Notes: a model not told the origin generated them from the sequence alone. DNA of 64,000 nt from Craterostigma plantagineum (GCA_027422505.1 JAPQWV010000002.1:21584001-21648000), one strand, 5' to 3'. Counted from the stretch's first letter, positions 46,031-56,486 are shown. Numbers and translations: made by a program.

Positions 46031-46734
46031 CTAGAAGGCTTTCTCACATTCGGGCATCCACTCAAAATCCTTCACTTTCCTTAGCACCTTGAAAAAGGAC
46101 ATGCTTCGTTCGGCGAATCGCGAGATAAACCTGGACAGGGTTGTGATCCTCCCTGTCAACCTCTGGACTTCACTAAGATTTTTGGGGGAGGCCATGTTAG
46201 CAACGGCCTTCACTTTGTCGGGATTGGCCTCGATGCCCGATCGGGTCACCATGTATCCTAGAAACTTCCCTGAGCGCACCCCAAACGTACACTTGGCGGG
46301 GTTTAGCTTTAAGCCGTGTCTCCTGGCTGTGGTGAAGGTTTCCCGGAAGTCTCTCGAGAAACTATTCTCTGTTTTGGACTTGATCAATATGTCATCCACG
46401 TAAACTTCCACGTTCCCGATCTGGGCTTGAAGACCCGGTCCATCAACCTTTAATATGTGGCCCTGGCGTTCTTCAGCCCGAACGGCATGACCACATAACA
46501 AAATATTCCTTCCGAGGTGAAGAAGCTAACTTTGGGCTGGTCCTCCTCGGCCAGCCCAATCTGGTGATATCCCTGGAAGGCGTCCAAGAAACATAAAAGC
46601 TCATGTCCGGCTATGGAATCCACCAATTGATCTATTCTCGGTAAGGGGTACCAGTCCTTCGGGCATGCCTTGTTCAAATCCCTAAAGTCGACACACATAC
46701 GCCACTTCGTCGCGGACTTGGGAACCAGCACCAC
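46031..46734 (-). pseudogene. Tat reverse transcriptase (broken)
   Basis: 46450-46734 covers RT fingers and palm (RMCVDFRDLNKACPKDWYPL, FLDAFQGYHQI, VVMPFGLKNA); 46031-46501, in another frame, has the catalytic VYVDDILIKSK and the thumb (NPAKCTFGVRSGKFLGYMVT). CVDFRDLNKACPKD is characteristic of the Tat branch. Confidence 0.88.
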
Positions 46735-46925
46735 GTTTGAAAGCCAGGTCGAGAACTGGATCTCACGAATATACCTTTCTTTTAGAAGTTCCCCGACCTG
46801 CTCCTTAAATATCGCGTCCTTTTGTGCTCATAGGTGTCTTTTTTTCTAAAACACTGGCCTGACTGTAGGAGAGATGTTTAAACGATGTTCCACTATGTCT
46901 CGAGATATCACCGTCACTTCGTTTT

Positions 46926-47756
46926 TCAACCAGACAAACACGTTTGCATTCCTTTTAGCTGTTTGATGAGATCCGCTTTTAGCTCGGGAGGTAAATCTCG
47001 ATCAATCTTGATTGTTCCCGCGGGGGGTCTGATCACGACTTTCTCTATTTCGCCCCCGGTCCCTACCTCCAGAATGGTGTGTATTACATACAAGGCCCCG
47101 CGGCTCCGGGGATTACCATTTTTTCGGCCTTTCAGAGCCTTCAATTCGATCCTCACTTCCTCCACGTAACATGTTCGTGCCATCTTTCGATGTCCGAGTA
47201 CCTCCCCCACTTGGTTCCGCACTGGGAACTTCATCTTCTGATGCAAAGCTGAGCCGATTGCCGCGAAGGAACTTAACGCCGGATGACCTAGTATAACATT
47301 GTAGGAGGAGGACATGCCCACCACCAAAAAGGAAGTGATTCGGGTCTTTTTTAGTTCGCCTGATCCCAAGGTCAGGGGTAGTTGGATCAGCCCCACTGCT
47401 TCGATCGCATGTCCCGTGAACCCGAACAACCCTGTTTCCACAGAGTCCATCCGATATTCTCCCAGCTCCATCTGGTCGATGGTTTCTTTGAAAATGATGT
47501 TCACTGAGCTCCCGTTATCGACGAACACTCTTCCCATGTCGTGATTGGCTATCTCAGCTCGGACCACCAAAGCGTCTTCATGTGAGCCGTCCCCTCCATG
47601 AAAAGCCTCGGGTCCAAAAGAGATGGTAGGTCCCGAGCGTCTCTGCACTGATGGCACCCCTAGACTTTCCAAATTCCTTGCTTCCGCCTTCCTAGCTCTG
47701 TTCGAGTCCCCAATTGCGGGCCCTCTTGATATCATATTAATTCTGCGCAGGGGCAC
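46926..47756 (-). pseudogene. Tat aspartic protease region
   Basis: A 276-codon ORF. The active-site loop is FVDNGSSVNIIF (D-N-G in place of D-S/T-G), preceded by SHEDALVVRAEI and followed by YNVILGHPALSSF, the usual arrangement in Tat elements. Frameshifts separate it from RT (around 46800-46900) and from gag. Confidence 0.85.
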
Positions 47757-47891
47757 ATATGTTTCTGCGGTTGCTCTAGTACACTATGGGGTTCAATGAA
47801 CGTTTCGCTGCTCTTGATCGGGTCTGGCCACGTCCGGTGTTCGGCTTGCCTCTGCTCGGGGATCTTTGAGATCTGCCCGGCGGCCTTTCGT

Positions 47892-48418
47892 TCACATATG
47901 CTCAATCCCTTTCTGATCTTTGTTCGAATTCACTTCCGTAATATTTCCTTGGGGCGTTCTCGCCTTCCTCGGCCACCAATTCGCTCGGGCCTCGGGGTTG
48001 GCCTCTATGAGCCTCTCGAGCTCGTCGTTTAAGTTAAAGCAAGCCTCAGTCGTATGACCGTATTCCCGATGAAACTCACAGTATGATTTTGACACGGGGG
48101 TCCATCCCTACTTCGAATCGGCCTCTTAATAGAGTATGCTGCTCGGCTCATCTTCCTGGTTCTTCTGCCCTCGGGCCATTCGATCCATTCTAAGTAATTC
48201 ACTCTTAGGCGATTTACACTCTTTCGAGAATTCCGGTCCCATTGGGTCTTGCTCCTCTTACTGTTTGGGCTACTTGAGTAGCTCCTTGGGCACTTCATCT
48301 TGATCTCTCCCTCCTTTCCTCTCCGGCGGGGCTCGCTAGGGCATTTCGCCCCTTTTCGGGTTCGACCGCCTCGAGTTGTCCGCCACCTACTCGGGAGACC
48401 CCTTCGCGCATCTACCAT
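47892..48418 (-). pseudogene. Tat gag C-terminal region (truncated)
   Basis: 47892-48095 has the Tat knuckle-like motif (YCEFHREYGHTTEACFNL) and ELERLIEANPEAR. 48029-48418 carries the upstream Arg-rich part. The capsid core and gag start are missing: the element ends at 48533, inside what should be gag. Confidence 0.8.
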
Positions 48419-48533
48419 TGTTCCTCAAGCTCCTTCTGGAGAGCATGCTAACGCTCTTTTGCGCCTCATTACTCGCGAGTTATTTGATAGTTAACGTTAC
48501 TTTACCGTCAGCTGGAAATCCTGAGGGTAACAA
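48288..48533. repeat. Right direct repeat of the Tat element
   Basis: Matches 39155-39420 in the same orientation, with small indels in the middle. Reads TGGGCACTTC...GGGTAACA, so TG...CA ends are possible. hAT sequence resumes at about 48534. Confidence 0.8.
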
Positions 48534-49302
48534 AGATCAAGTGTTGAATAAAGATTTACTTACATTAATAGATGAAAAAGTCCAAACAAGAGGCAATTTG
48601 TGGAGGTGATGAGATGATTGCAATGGCCGCCCTTTTTTGCTTATATTCGTTGTTTTCTTCTTTTTTTTTCTTCTCAGCCCTTTGTTCTCCTTACCATTGG
48701 TTTTGGGCTGTTTTTCTTTATTTCGTTGGACTTATTTTCTCTCTTATGGGCCTTTTTTTAATTGATTTGGGCCACTTTTTATTTTCTCTTTTCTAAACCT
48801 AAAACCGGATACCGGATATTCGAATATTCCTCCAGGGACTATCCGGATCCGGTCTAGTTTATTGTAAAATAAATTGTATCGGATATTCGATCCGATTTTT
48901 TAAACCAGATATCCTATTTTTCGGATTTTAAAAATCGGATATCGGATCGAAATTCGATTTTCGGATTTTTTTGATCAGTCCTACTAAATACTATTTTTTA
49001 TACATAGTTTATATTATTATAATTTAAAATAATATTTTTTACCCATTTTTTGTTATTAAAATATAAATAATATTTAAAAAATTTAAATAATATATCCAAT
49101 TTATATTATAATAAAAATATAAAAGCTAATCCCCATTGGGGATAGGAATGAGGACGATTTTCTCTACGTGTAGTTCACGGGGACGAGGATGGAGATTCCC
49201 CGTCGAGGCGGGGACGGGGTTCGGATCTAATCCCTGTTCCCGTCCCGTTGACATTCCTACCGGTGGTTTACTTACGATTTTTCAACCGTATGAACACGTC
49301 TA
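48534..49302. other. Right part of the hAT element, with GC-rich block
   Basis: Contains a T-rich leader-like stretch, a cluster of GGATATCGGAT/CCGGATACCGG motifs (48800-48970), an AT-rich stretch and a GC-rich block (49130-49258) ending GTTGACATTCCTA. The last is the mirror of TAGGGATGTCAATGGGG at 51642 and may be the end of another hAT-like element. No gene. Confidence 0.55.
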
Positions 49303-49465
49303 CCCATAATTGTACAATTTTGTTTTTCAATAGCACAAGTGCAATACTGAATAAATAAAGTGAAGTGTTGTGAATATAATAAACATGTAAGCTAACTTTT
49401 TGTATTACTTTATTCCTACTCTCACAGGACTTGGGCTACAAGTTCTAGCTCTTCAACCTTCAACT

Positions 49466-49602
49466 CTTGCTCAATTAATAAAAGCTTAATTTCAAACCTT
49501 AATAACTAAAATATAAGCTCAGTTAATCCCAACAAGTCTTGCTCATTTAATAAAAGCTTAATTTCAAACCTTAATAAATAAAATATAAGCTCAGTTAATC
49601 CA
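49466..49602. repeat. 72-bp tandem duplication
   Basis: CTTGCTCAATTAATAAAAGC starts at 49466 and its copy at 49538. Non-coding. Confidence 0.85.
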
Positions 49603-50089
49603 ATAGGCTCCTAAAAGGGGTATTTTTAAAAAATAGCCTTTGACGTGGTCAATTTAAAAAATAGCACTTTTGACTTATTTTTTGGTCAATAGCACTCTTT
49701 TTAATTAACACTTAATCATCTTCTTCTAATCCCTTATATTAATAAAAAAAGAAAAACAAAAATAAAATATAACGCCTGAAATGAATTAAAAGCTGCATAT
49801 CCATTTTGCAGCAGAAAGCATAGCATTCATTCATTACACCTCGCCTAATTATTATTCTTCTTCATCATCCGTCCTTAAGAAAAATCACCTACAATTTCTT
49901 CTGCTTCTGCAAGTCAGTCGAAGTGACACTCGAAAGTCCTCAGTGAAAGATTTTGAACCTCACGCTTCACTGTAAGTATTTTATCCGAGTCGTATTTTGA
50001 ATATAACCATCTAAATTTGTAACTCTCAGTCTAAACCATGTTTCCAACTGAATGGGTTCTCAAAGCTTCGAATTCCGGTTTCGAAGGCC
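49603..50089. other. Spacer, no gene seen
   Basis: AT-rich. Contains the common plant intergenic phrases AAAAAATAGC and TTTGACGTGGTCAA, possibly an old MITE, but no inverted termini were established. Confidence 0.5.
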
Positions 50090-50572
50090 AAACATGTTCA
50101 TCGTTCCCTTTATAAAACGTCCAGTGGATCAGGGGACCCTGCTTGAAAGCAGGCAACCCGCGCTTTAGATCATGGGACCCCATATAAAAGCAGAAGTCCC
50201 GCACATTAGTGCGGCGAATAAATTCACGGGACCCGCACATAAATTCACTGAACCCGCATATAAATTCATGGGACCCGCGCATCAGTACATGGTTCCCGCA
50301 CATTAGTGCCGGCGCATTAGATCATGGGACCCGCACATAAATACAGGGTACCTGCGCGTAAAAATAGGGGACCCGCACATAATTGCTTCTTATTGATAGG
50401 TCCCATGCCCCCATACACGCATTCGTCATAAACCCCAATTTCAGTTTCTTCAAATGTTATATACTGAGCTTGGGAGGACTGTTACTCGTGGTCATGCTTC
50501 ATGCACTAGAGCTTGGGTCCCGTGCACAAGAGCTTGGGTCCCGCGCACTAGAGCTTGGGTCCCTCGCTATAT
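50090..50572. repeat. Diverged array of GGGACCCGC repeats with inverted partners
   Basis: From 50120 to 50380, ATGGGACCCGCACATAAATTC-like units recur at roughly 25-30 bp. From 50500 to 50570 the reverse motif GAGCTTGGGTCCCGCGCAC recurs three times. Together they could fold into long imperfect stems. Confidence 0.75.
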
Positions 50573-50695
50573 GTTAGGGTTTTCGAAAGCTCTCACGGTT
50601 TTGCAAGCTGTAGGCCTTCAATTATGTCTACATTATCAAACACACAGCATCCGAAAATAACATTTTTAAATAATCCCAGAAACAAAACAGGAAGA

Positions 50696-51106
50696 ATGCT
50701 GACGGACGCCCAAATCGTCGCCCGCCTCCACGAAATCGTCCGTAGCTCGGACCCCTGGACTACCACGGCCACCGCCGTCCGCCGCCGTCTAGAGGCCGAC
50801 CTCGGCATCGACCTCTCCAGAAGGAGGGCGTTCATCGTGGCTGAGATCGCCAGATTCCTACACGGCGACGATGATGCTCTCGAGGTCGACGGCGGCGACG
50901 ATGCTCTCGAGGTCGACGGCGACGACGGCGATGCTATGAGCGAAGCGATCCAAGGACAAGCACCCCAGGCTGTCCGAAACGACGACGACGATTCTCTGAG
51001 CGAAGTAAGGCAAGGAGCAGGCGAGGCTGTCCGAAACGACGCCGTGCAGAAGGATGTCGAACAAGCTCGGGTTGGAGAAGGGCGAGAAAAAGAAAAAGAA
51101 GGGTAG
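50696..51106 (+). CDS. DEK C-terminal-domain protein, probable truncated SWIB/UAF30-type gene
   Basis: The ORF from ATG 50696 encodes 136 residues. Residues 1-60 match the DEK_C fold found at the start of plant SWIB/UAF30-like proteins: MLTDAQIVARLHEIV, SSDPW, VRRRLEADLGIDLSRRRAFI. Then come two copies of DDALEVDG, further acidic stretches with SEAIQGQAPQAVRNDDDD, and a basic end GREKEKEG before TAG. Full-length relatives continue into SWIB domains from a similar lysine-rich stretch; here a possible donor (AAGG|GTAGAA) lies at the stop codon, but I see no SWIB sequence downstream. So it is either a one-domain gene, exon 1 of a broken gene, or a fragment copied by a transposon. The ORF is open further upstream (ATG at 50624), but 50696 fits the family start. 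Confidence 0.65.
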   Translation: MLTDAQIVARLHEIVRSSDPWTTTATAVRRRLEADLGIDLSRRRAFIVAEIARFLHGDDDALEVDGGDDALEVDGDDGDAMSEAIQGQAPQAVRNDDDDSLSEVRQGAGEAVRNDAVQKDVEQARVGEGREKEKEG

Positions 51107-51484
51107 AATAAATTATTTAATAATTTTATCAAGATATGCTAGTGTAATTGTACGTGATAATGATTTAAACACTTCAATATTTAGGATTTAATTTTAAGCA
51201 TTATTTATTATGAACCTGATCTAATTAGTATTGTATTTTAAATTAACTATATTTTATAAAATTTAATTAGGTTAGTTATGTAATAAACATAAAGGGGTAT
51301 TAAAGGGTTTACAGTTTTTACTCTAGCGATTGGCAAGCATCAGACCCGTGATAGAACAGTAAAAGTAAAAAAGCAACCACCACTTTAACTTTAAATTCAA
51401 TTCAATCGTTCTTTCTCATGCACACAAAACACTTTGCAAATCGTTTATCTACAAGTCAAACCCAAATCCGAACCTCAATCGACA
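51107..51484. other. AT-rich spacer with likely promoter of the next gene
   Basis: No ORF. The last 100 bp (CAACCACCACTTTAACTTTAAATTC...) look like a plant 5' leader. A TATTAAAG near 51298 is a weak TATA candidate. Confidence 0.4.
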
Positions 51485-51517
51485 ATGGCAGCCAGCGGGA
51501 ACACCCAGAGAGTGAAG
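51485..51517 (+). CDS. Possible first coding exon of an interrupted gene
   Basis: ATG in good context (ACAATGGC), 11 codons (MAASGNTQRVK) and a consensus donor AAG|GTATTTG at 51517/51518. I do not recognise the protein. If real, intron 1 contains the hAT-like terminus at 51642 and then Athila B, and the rest of the gene lies beyond the right edge. Confidence 0.35.
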
Positions 51518-51641
51518 GTATTTGATCTACTCTTCGTCTTCTTCAATTTAACGCATCGAACCCTAATTTGGTGCGGACCCGTGCTTGCAAGCATGGGACC
51601 GTTAGAAGCATATGCCCATAAGATGATGGTCCCAGCACGTA

Positions 51642-51895
51642 GGGATGTCAATGGGGCAGGGCGGGGGCGGGGATTAGGTCCCCATCCCCATCCCCGTGTC
51701 GACGGGGAATCCCCATCCCCGTCCCCGCGAACTAAACGGGGAAAAAATCGTCCCCATCGCCATCCCCGCCGGGTCCCCGCCACCGCGGGGATTCCCCGTC
51801 CCCACGATTTTTTTTTTAAAAAAATGATATTTTCATTATAATATAAATTGAATTCATTTCATTATTTATATTATATATTAAATGTTATTTATATT
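51642..51895 (+). mobile_element. GC-rich hAT-like non-autonomous element, left part
   Basis: TAGGGATGTCAATGGGGC followed by many CCCCATCCCCG/CGGGGA motifs, then AT-rich sequence. This is the typical start of a common plant non-autonomous hAT family. It is cut at 51895 by Athila B; its other end should lie beyond that element's 5' LTR, outside the window. Confidence 0.7.
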
Positions 51896-53560
51896 TGATC
51901 GCTTGCGTGTGTGTTTAAATAAAAGATCGTGCGAGTACGTCAAGTAATAATTAAAACGAATATATTATAACTAGAATCACGCGCGATAGGCAGTGTACCT
52001 ATCGTTTGTAATATAGCTATAGTGAATATCCGAGTATCGAACACGAGGAATAAATTGAGTACTAGTATTAACCTATCGAATCGATATTTAGCCCAAATAA
52101 AAGAGTAGGATTTTTTTATACTACGAACTAACTTAACAGAGCAACTTAAAGGATCGGAAGACTAAGGAACACAACTAGAAGTAATAAGAGTGACTTAAGA
52201 TGATAAATATGTGTTCGGGATTCGAATCCCGCTAGGTGCTGTCGGCTAAAGCTACGGAATATCGTTCCTACGTGAAAATCGACTAAATCGCAGTAATTTC
52301 CTACCCACTCGCGGATTTGCTGTCGCCCTAAACGTTCGTGGGAATCTAAGTTTAGCGATTACAGGATGGCGAGGATCGAGTATTTGCTGTCGCCCTATAC
52401 TCGAATCCTAACGTCTACGAACGGCCTGATCGTTATTTAGCTGTCGCCCTAAACGATATACCACACATTCCTATCAACACATAGACATATTGATACGAAG
52501 AAACAATATCATAGAACGATAAATAGTCGAATACACGTGTTCACGATTATCCTACGCCTTAACTACGACATAACCCAACGTTCATCTATTCCCAAACACA
52601 CAAGAGGGTTAGCTACTCATATTAAGCATAACAACAACGAGATTCAAAGGAAACGAAGATAAAGAACTCATAAAACCTCCCTAAGAAGTAGTATGGCGTT
52701 TCTGAGGTGGAGCTCTCGTTCCTCGATCGACTGGGCGTGGCTACGTTGTTGGATCGTCCCTTCAGCTTCTCCGAATCACAAGGTTGCTTCTAGTGTTCTT
52801 CCTCCTTCCTTTTCTCTCAATTTTCGTCTCTATCAAGTTTTTTTTTCTTCTGTGCTAAGGAAAGCTCCCCTTTTATGCTTCGAAAATGGGCTAAAACCCT
52901 GAAATTAGGCATGTTCACGGCCTCTTAACGGGCCTTCACGGCCGTGAAGGCGGCAAAAAACCCTATTTCTTGACTTCCTGGCACGAGTCACGGCCTCGTG
53001 CACCGATCTTCCGGCCGTGACGGCGGCTTAAACCCTAAATATTGACTCTCTGGAGAGGGTCACGGCCTCTTGCATATAGGTTCACGGCCGTGACAGTGAA
53101 TAGCATAGCGGTTGCTTAGTCTCTGCCGCGAGTCACGGCCTTTGACATGAGAATTCACGGTCGTGACACGTTCCTTAAAACTCTCTGTCCACGTTCACGG
53201 CTTCTTACATGAGCGTTCACGACCGCGACACTGGATCTTGAGCTCACTGCCCACGTTCACGGCCTCGTGCAAGGTGATTCACGGCCGTAACTGTTGGAAC
53301 TTTTTCTCCTTGAGCTTACTGCCCTCGTTCACGGCCTCTTGCAAAATCGTTTACGGCCGTGACTTATTACTGGCAGCTTCAAACTTTGCCGTTTTCGCGT
53401 CGTTTTCGCCTCGTTTTCGTTCCTCTTTTCTCGATAATCATTCGAAGGTCCTACAATATTTAAATGAGTATAAATAGAGCCAATAAATGCATGGAATGAT
53501 CAAGTTTCCTATTATAACCCAAATAAACATAACAATAAACGTATTAAAATACGTTTATCA
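51896..53560 (-). repeat. Athila B 3' LTR
   Basis: 1665 bp from TGATCGCTTGCGTGTGTG to ACGTTTATCA. Shares the stretch around TATCCGAGTATCGAACACGA with Athila A's LTR. Contains the palindrome array 52912-53363. A TCGAATCCC stretch near 52216 resembles a tRNA T-arm but is not a tRNA gene. Confidence 0.92.
52912..53363. repeat. Tandem array of TCACGGCCGTGA units in the LTR
   Basis: About seven units of 60-75 bp, each with a half-site TTCACGGCCTCTTGCA followed about 15-20 bp later by TTCACGGCCGTGAC, separated by CTGCCCACG-like spacers. Several copies are the perfect palindrome TCACGGCCGTGA; others have one or two changes. Confidence 0.9.
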
Positions 53561-53577
53561 AACCTCCCCACACTTAA
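53561..53577 (-). promoter_or_regulatory. Polypurine tract, Athila B
   Basis: The minus strand reads CTTAAGTGTGGGGAGG against the LTR end. A second, near-identical tract lies at 54831-54846. Confidence 0.85.
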
Positions 53578-55166
53578 GCTTTTGCTTGTCCTCAAGCAAA
53601 TTAAAAGCAAGAAAAGGTTATAAAGATAACGGCACGACCATTCACAATTCACCAACGCAGATGGAAAACACAAAATGGAATCAAGCAAGCAATTATGGAC
53701 ACTGCAAAAAATAATCAGCACTAATCGACACAAATTTCCTTAGCACTACTAATCGAGATCCACACCTCGCAGGGATTCACTCAAATCACTCAGTGTAAAG
53801 GCTAAAAAGTCGGTGAATCACTCAATTCATGCAATAATCTAGTCTAAACCATATGCTTGCAAGTCAATCGCACGTCTACTACTTAAAGCAGTTAGCATGA
53901 ATCAGAAGGTCTTTTTCGGGTTAAATGGGTTCAGATAGTATTGAAGTGGTAATGGAATCACATATGAGTAGCAGTCGTGTCGATCTTCATGTCATTGTCT
54001 AAAGCACGCCAACAATTAGCCTTTCTGATTACGCCGTCTTCATGTTCTTATTTTTGCTGCGTTCCACTATGCCTTTCTTCTTCCAAGTCTATAAATGAGG
54101 GGATGATGTGGAAAATACGAGACCGGAAGATTATCAAAGGAAAGGTTCTTTTTCTTTTTTTTTTTCGCAACAGCTTATTCTCCTCATGCTTCACTTCTCC
54201 AAATTTTTTTTCTTCTTCTTCTTCTTTTTTTTTTCAACAAACTGTTCACTTCTGGCGGGCCGTCATCTCTGCGCTTTTCGACTTTGACATTTGACTTTCA
54301 CTTCCACTTAACTCGGGTTCAAATGATCTCTGGAGGCTTATTTAGGTCAGAGGGTTATGATATACGAGGTGCAAGGAATAAATAGGCTTAGGCACAAAGT
54401 GGCTAACTACGGTGATCAGTCGTGGTCGGGAACTTTGGCCGTGGACTTATTTCCTAATGCCTTCGTCATATTCATACAAAACATACTATAAGCAATTTCA
54501 ATGCGTATCAAACAAGCAAGTTCTAGAGAGACGTACATTATGCACTACTCACACAACCAAGAAAAAAATGAGCAAAAGCTCGTCAGCTCAAACTCTCACA
54601 ACGGAACATGGGTTATGTGTTTGAATCTCTCAAAGTAACACTATATCTATTCATGCTGAAAAGATTAAATCACTGATGCATGTCTTTATCGCTCACTAGA
54701 CTCCCTACTATGCAATCCCCATTGAGATGAACGCAAGCAATCATGCCAAACTTTTATAGATTTAAAAGCCCAAAACACGTCATAAAAAATTTTCACGTAA
54801 CTTTTCAACAAATTTCTTAACAAAATTCCCCCTCCCCACACTTAAGATTCACGTTGTCCTCAACGTGTAAAAGAAATAACAGGTAGGTAAAAGAAGTTGA
54901 AAAGAACGTGACTCCCCTGAAAAATTGGCGTGGCCCTGCCTCTATCATTTGATGTAGTTTGAACATGGTTGCTTCACTGATTGTGAATATTTTGGGTCGT
55001 AGTCTGAATTCGTGTCACGTTTCCTGTAAGCACTTAATAAGAAAATTAAACGTACGATGGAAATAAAAAGTAATAGCAAAACGAGTCATAATCATCAAAA
55101 TATCGTGATGACTAAACCAAACACACAAAGTGTTTTACAAAAGAAAAATCCCAACTGATGTCGGAA
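53578..55166. other. Athila B region between extra ORF and 3' LTR
   Basis: Non-coding, with conserved blocks shared with Athila A and a duplicate PPT-like motif (54831-54846). ORFs on plus (53977-54294, 54412-54624) show no motif. Confidence 0.65.
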
Positions 55167-56486
55167 CTAAGGTGGTGGTGGTGAGGGCTGCCGAGGGCGA
55201 AGGAATGCCAGAGACTCCTGTGATCGCCTGACCGCGTCGTTCATGGCTTTAAGGGCCTGCTCATATCGTTGTTGCTCCTCGCGGTAGCGTCGGTGGGCTT
55301 CCTTGTTTCGACGCTCATACTCTTCCTGGCGCCGTCGTGTCTCCTCATCGCGTCGAATGGCCTCCTCGTTGTAGCGTAGCATGTCCTCGCGCAGTGTGTG
55401 AAGGTCGGCGGCTGAGGCAAAACGAGCAACCCTGATGATTCGCCCTCGTGATAACCAGAGGAATGGGAAGTGCCGGCAGTGTCGGGGTGAACTGGGAATG
55501 GCCCCACGCCCTCAATTTGTAGTGGCTCTGGGTATGCGTCGCCCAGGTCTGTCTGCCCATGGTAGACCTCGTGCCAGACGTAAACCTTGTTCGAGCGAGA
55601 CCAGGTGGGCGCCTTGATCAACATCTTCATCTTCACCATCATATCCTCGTTGACCGGATTACGCCCGCCCACAATCTCCATCTCCGGTGGATTTTCTGGC
55701 CATAGGTTAAGGCCTTTGATGATCCTAGTAATAAATGGCGCTACTGCGATCTTCCCGTGGCTACCAACATCGGCCTGTGCCGCGAAGGCGTGCTTCAGGG
55801 CCATTCCTATGTGTACGTGTTCCCCGCGTTGCATCTTGAGTAAATAGAAGAGGTCGCGAAGGCCTATCGCGCCGTGTGAATCGCCCTAGGTGTGAGCGAA
55901 GTCGTCAGGAGCCGGTGGATATATCGCAGGCCGGGGCTCCTGAGCGACGAGGCCTTCGACGTTTTGACGCTAAAGGGGGGCTCGCCGGGTCTCGTAATCT
56001 CTGCCCAACCGGCCTGTCGGACGTCCGGGTTTTCCAGATAATTCTTGTAGTATAAGTCTTGTAGTCCTTGGTGCCCGTAAGGTAGCTCCGGTGTTCCAAT
56101 TGCACGTCAGAAGTCTTTAATGGTAACCACCTCCTCCTTGTTAAACGCCCGGAATGTGATCTTGTTCCGGCCAAATTCTTCGTGGGCGAAGGTGGACAGG
56201 AACTCCAGTGTCAGCTCCTTATATCCCGGCTCGTCGATGTGAAGAAATCTAGCCACCCACTCAGTGACAGGTAGCCGGCCACCTGCTGGTCAATGTTGTA
56301 CTTTTCCAGCGTGTCGTGGTCAATTTGGTCGGTCGGAATGAATTCCGTGTTCTTTAGCCTGTTGTAACGGGCCTGGTGCGTCTCGTCGTCAAACTGCCCC
56401 ATAGACTCTAGCAGTGACGGTGTGCGGCTCGTGCTTGGGCCTCGACGTTGACGACTCGTTGATGCAGATGAGCGGCTTCGACCCAT
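55167..56486 (-). pseudogene. Athila extra ORF (ATHILA ORF-1-like), broken
   Basis: Sense ORF between integrase and the 3' LTR. Start at 56486 (MGRSRSSASTSRQRRGPSTS), then RYNRLKNTEFIPTDQIDHDT, then in a second frame KELTLEFLSTFAHEEFGRNK and ITFRAFNKEEV near 56120-56210, then 55241-55834 (MALKHAFAAQADVGSHGKIA, ITRIIKGLNLWPE), and a C-terminal charged coiled coil (55167-55382, RRRQEEYERRNKEAHRRYRE) ending PRQPSPPPP. At least three frameshifts and one in-frame stop. Athila elements are known to carry such an ORF; it has sometimes been called envelope-like by position. I see no clear signal peptide or membrane anchor, so that label is not supported here. Confidence 0.75.

Larger units (their letters stand above)
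39146..48533 (-). mobile_element. Tat-lineage Gypsy element, permuted or truncated, with antisense ORF
   Basis: Minus-strand gag knuckle, protease, RT, RNase H and integrase lie at 44323-48418; plus-strand ORFs lie at 40277-43675, between integrase and the far end. That arrangement is known for Tat elements (Retand/Ogre relatives). The element interrupts the 5' part of the hAT transposase gene. Its two ends share a direct repeat (39155-39420 and 48288-48533), but that repeat lies in the gag reading frame at the right end, and I find no PBS or 5-bp TSD, so these may not be true LTRs. Confidence 0.78.
36774..49302 (-). mobile_element. hAT DNA transposon split by later insertions
   Basis: Left terminus TAGACGTGTTCAT (interrupted by a MITE) and right terminus ATGAACACGTCTA (ending at 49302) are inverted repeats. 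The flanks CTCACAAT (36766-36773) and CCCATAAT (49303-49310) agree at 6 of 8 positions, both differences being transitions, as expected of an old 8-bp hAT duplication. Inside are a hAT transposase remnant on the minus strand (about 37800-39044) and subterminal repeats of CGGTTACGGTT/AACCGTAACCG. The 39.1-48.5 kb interior is a Tat retrotransposon inserted later. Confidence 0.75.

Noticed and set aside
39155..48533. Calling the 245-265 bp direct repeats the LTRs of the Tat element
   Set aside because: No PBS or TSD was found, and at the right end the repeat reads as gag; left open in the findings instead of annotated as LTRs.
50090..50572. CRISPR-like repeat array
   Set aside because: Units are diverged, spacing is irregular, there are no cas genes, and this is plant nuclear DNA.
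51475..51841. ORFs across the GC-rich hAT-like block (both strands)
   Set aside because: Low-complexity Pro/Arg/Gly strings produced by CCCCATCCCC repeats, not conserved protein.
52200..52240. GGGATTCGAATCCC resembling a tRNA T-arm or Pol III B box
   Set aside because: No D-arm, anticodon stem or acceptor pairing at the right distances; it lies inside the Athila LTR.
52912..53363. CRISPR-like or satellite centromere array
   Set aside because: Only about seven units, confined to an LTR; spacers are themselves related, not unique.
55167..56486. Envelope protein in Athila B
   Set aside because: Position fits, but no signal peptide, membrane span or fusion motif is visible; the sequence matches the ATHILA ORF-1 type and ends in a coiled coil.
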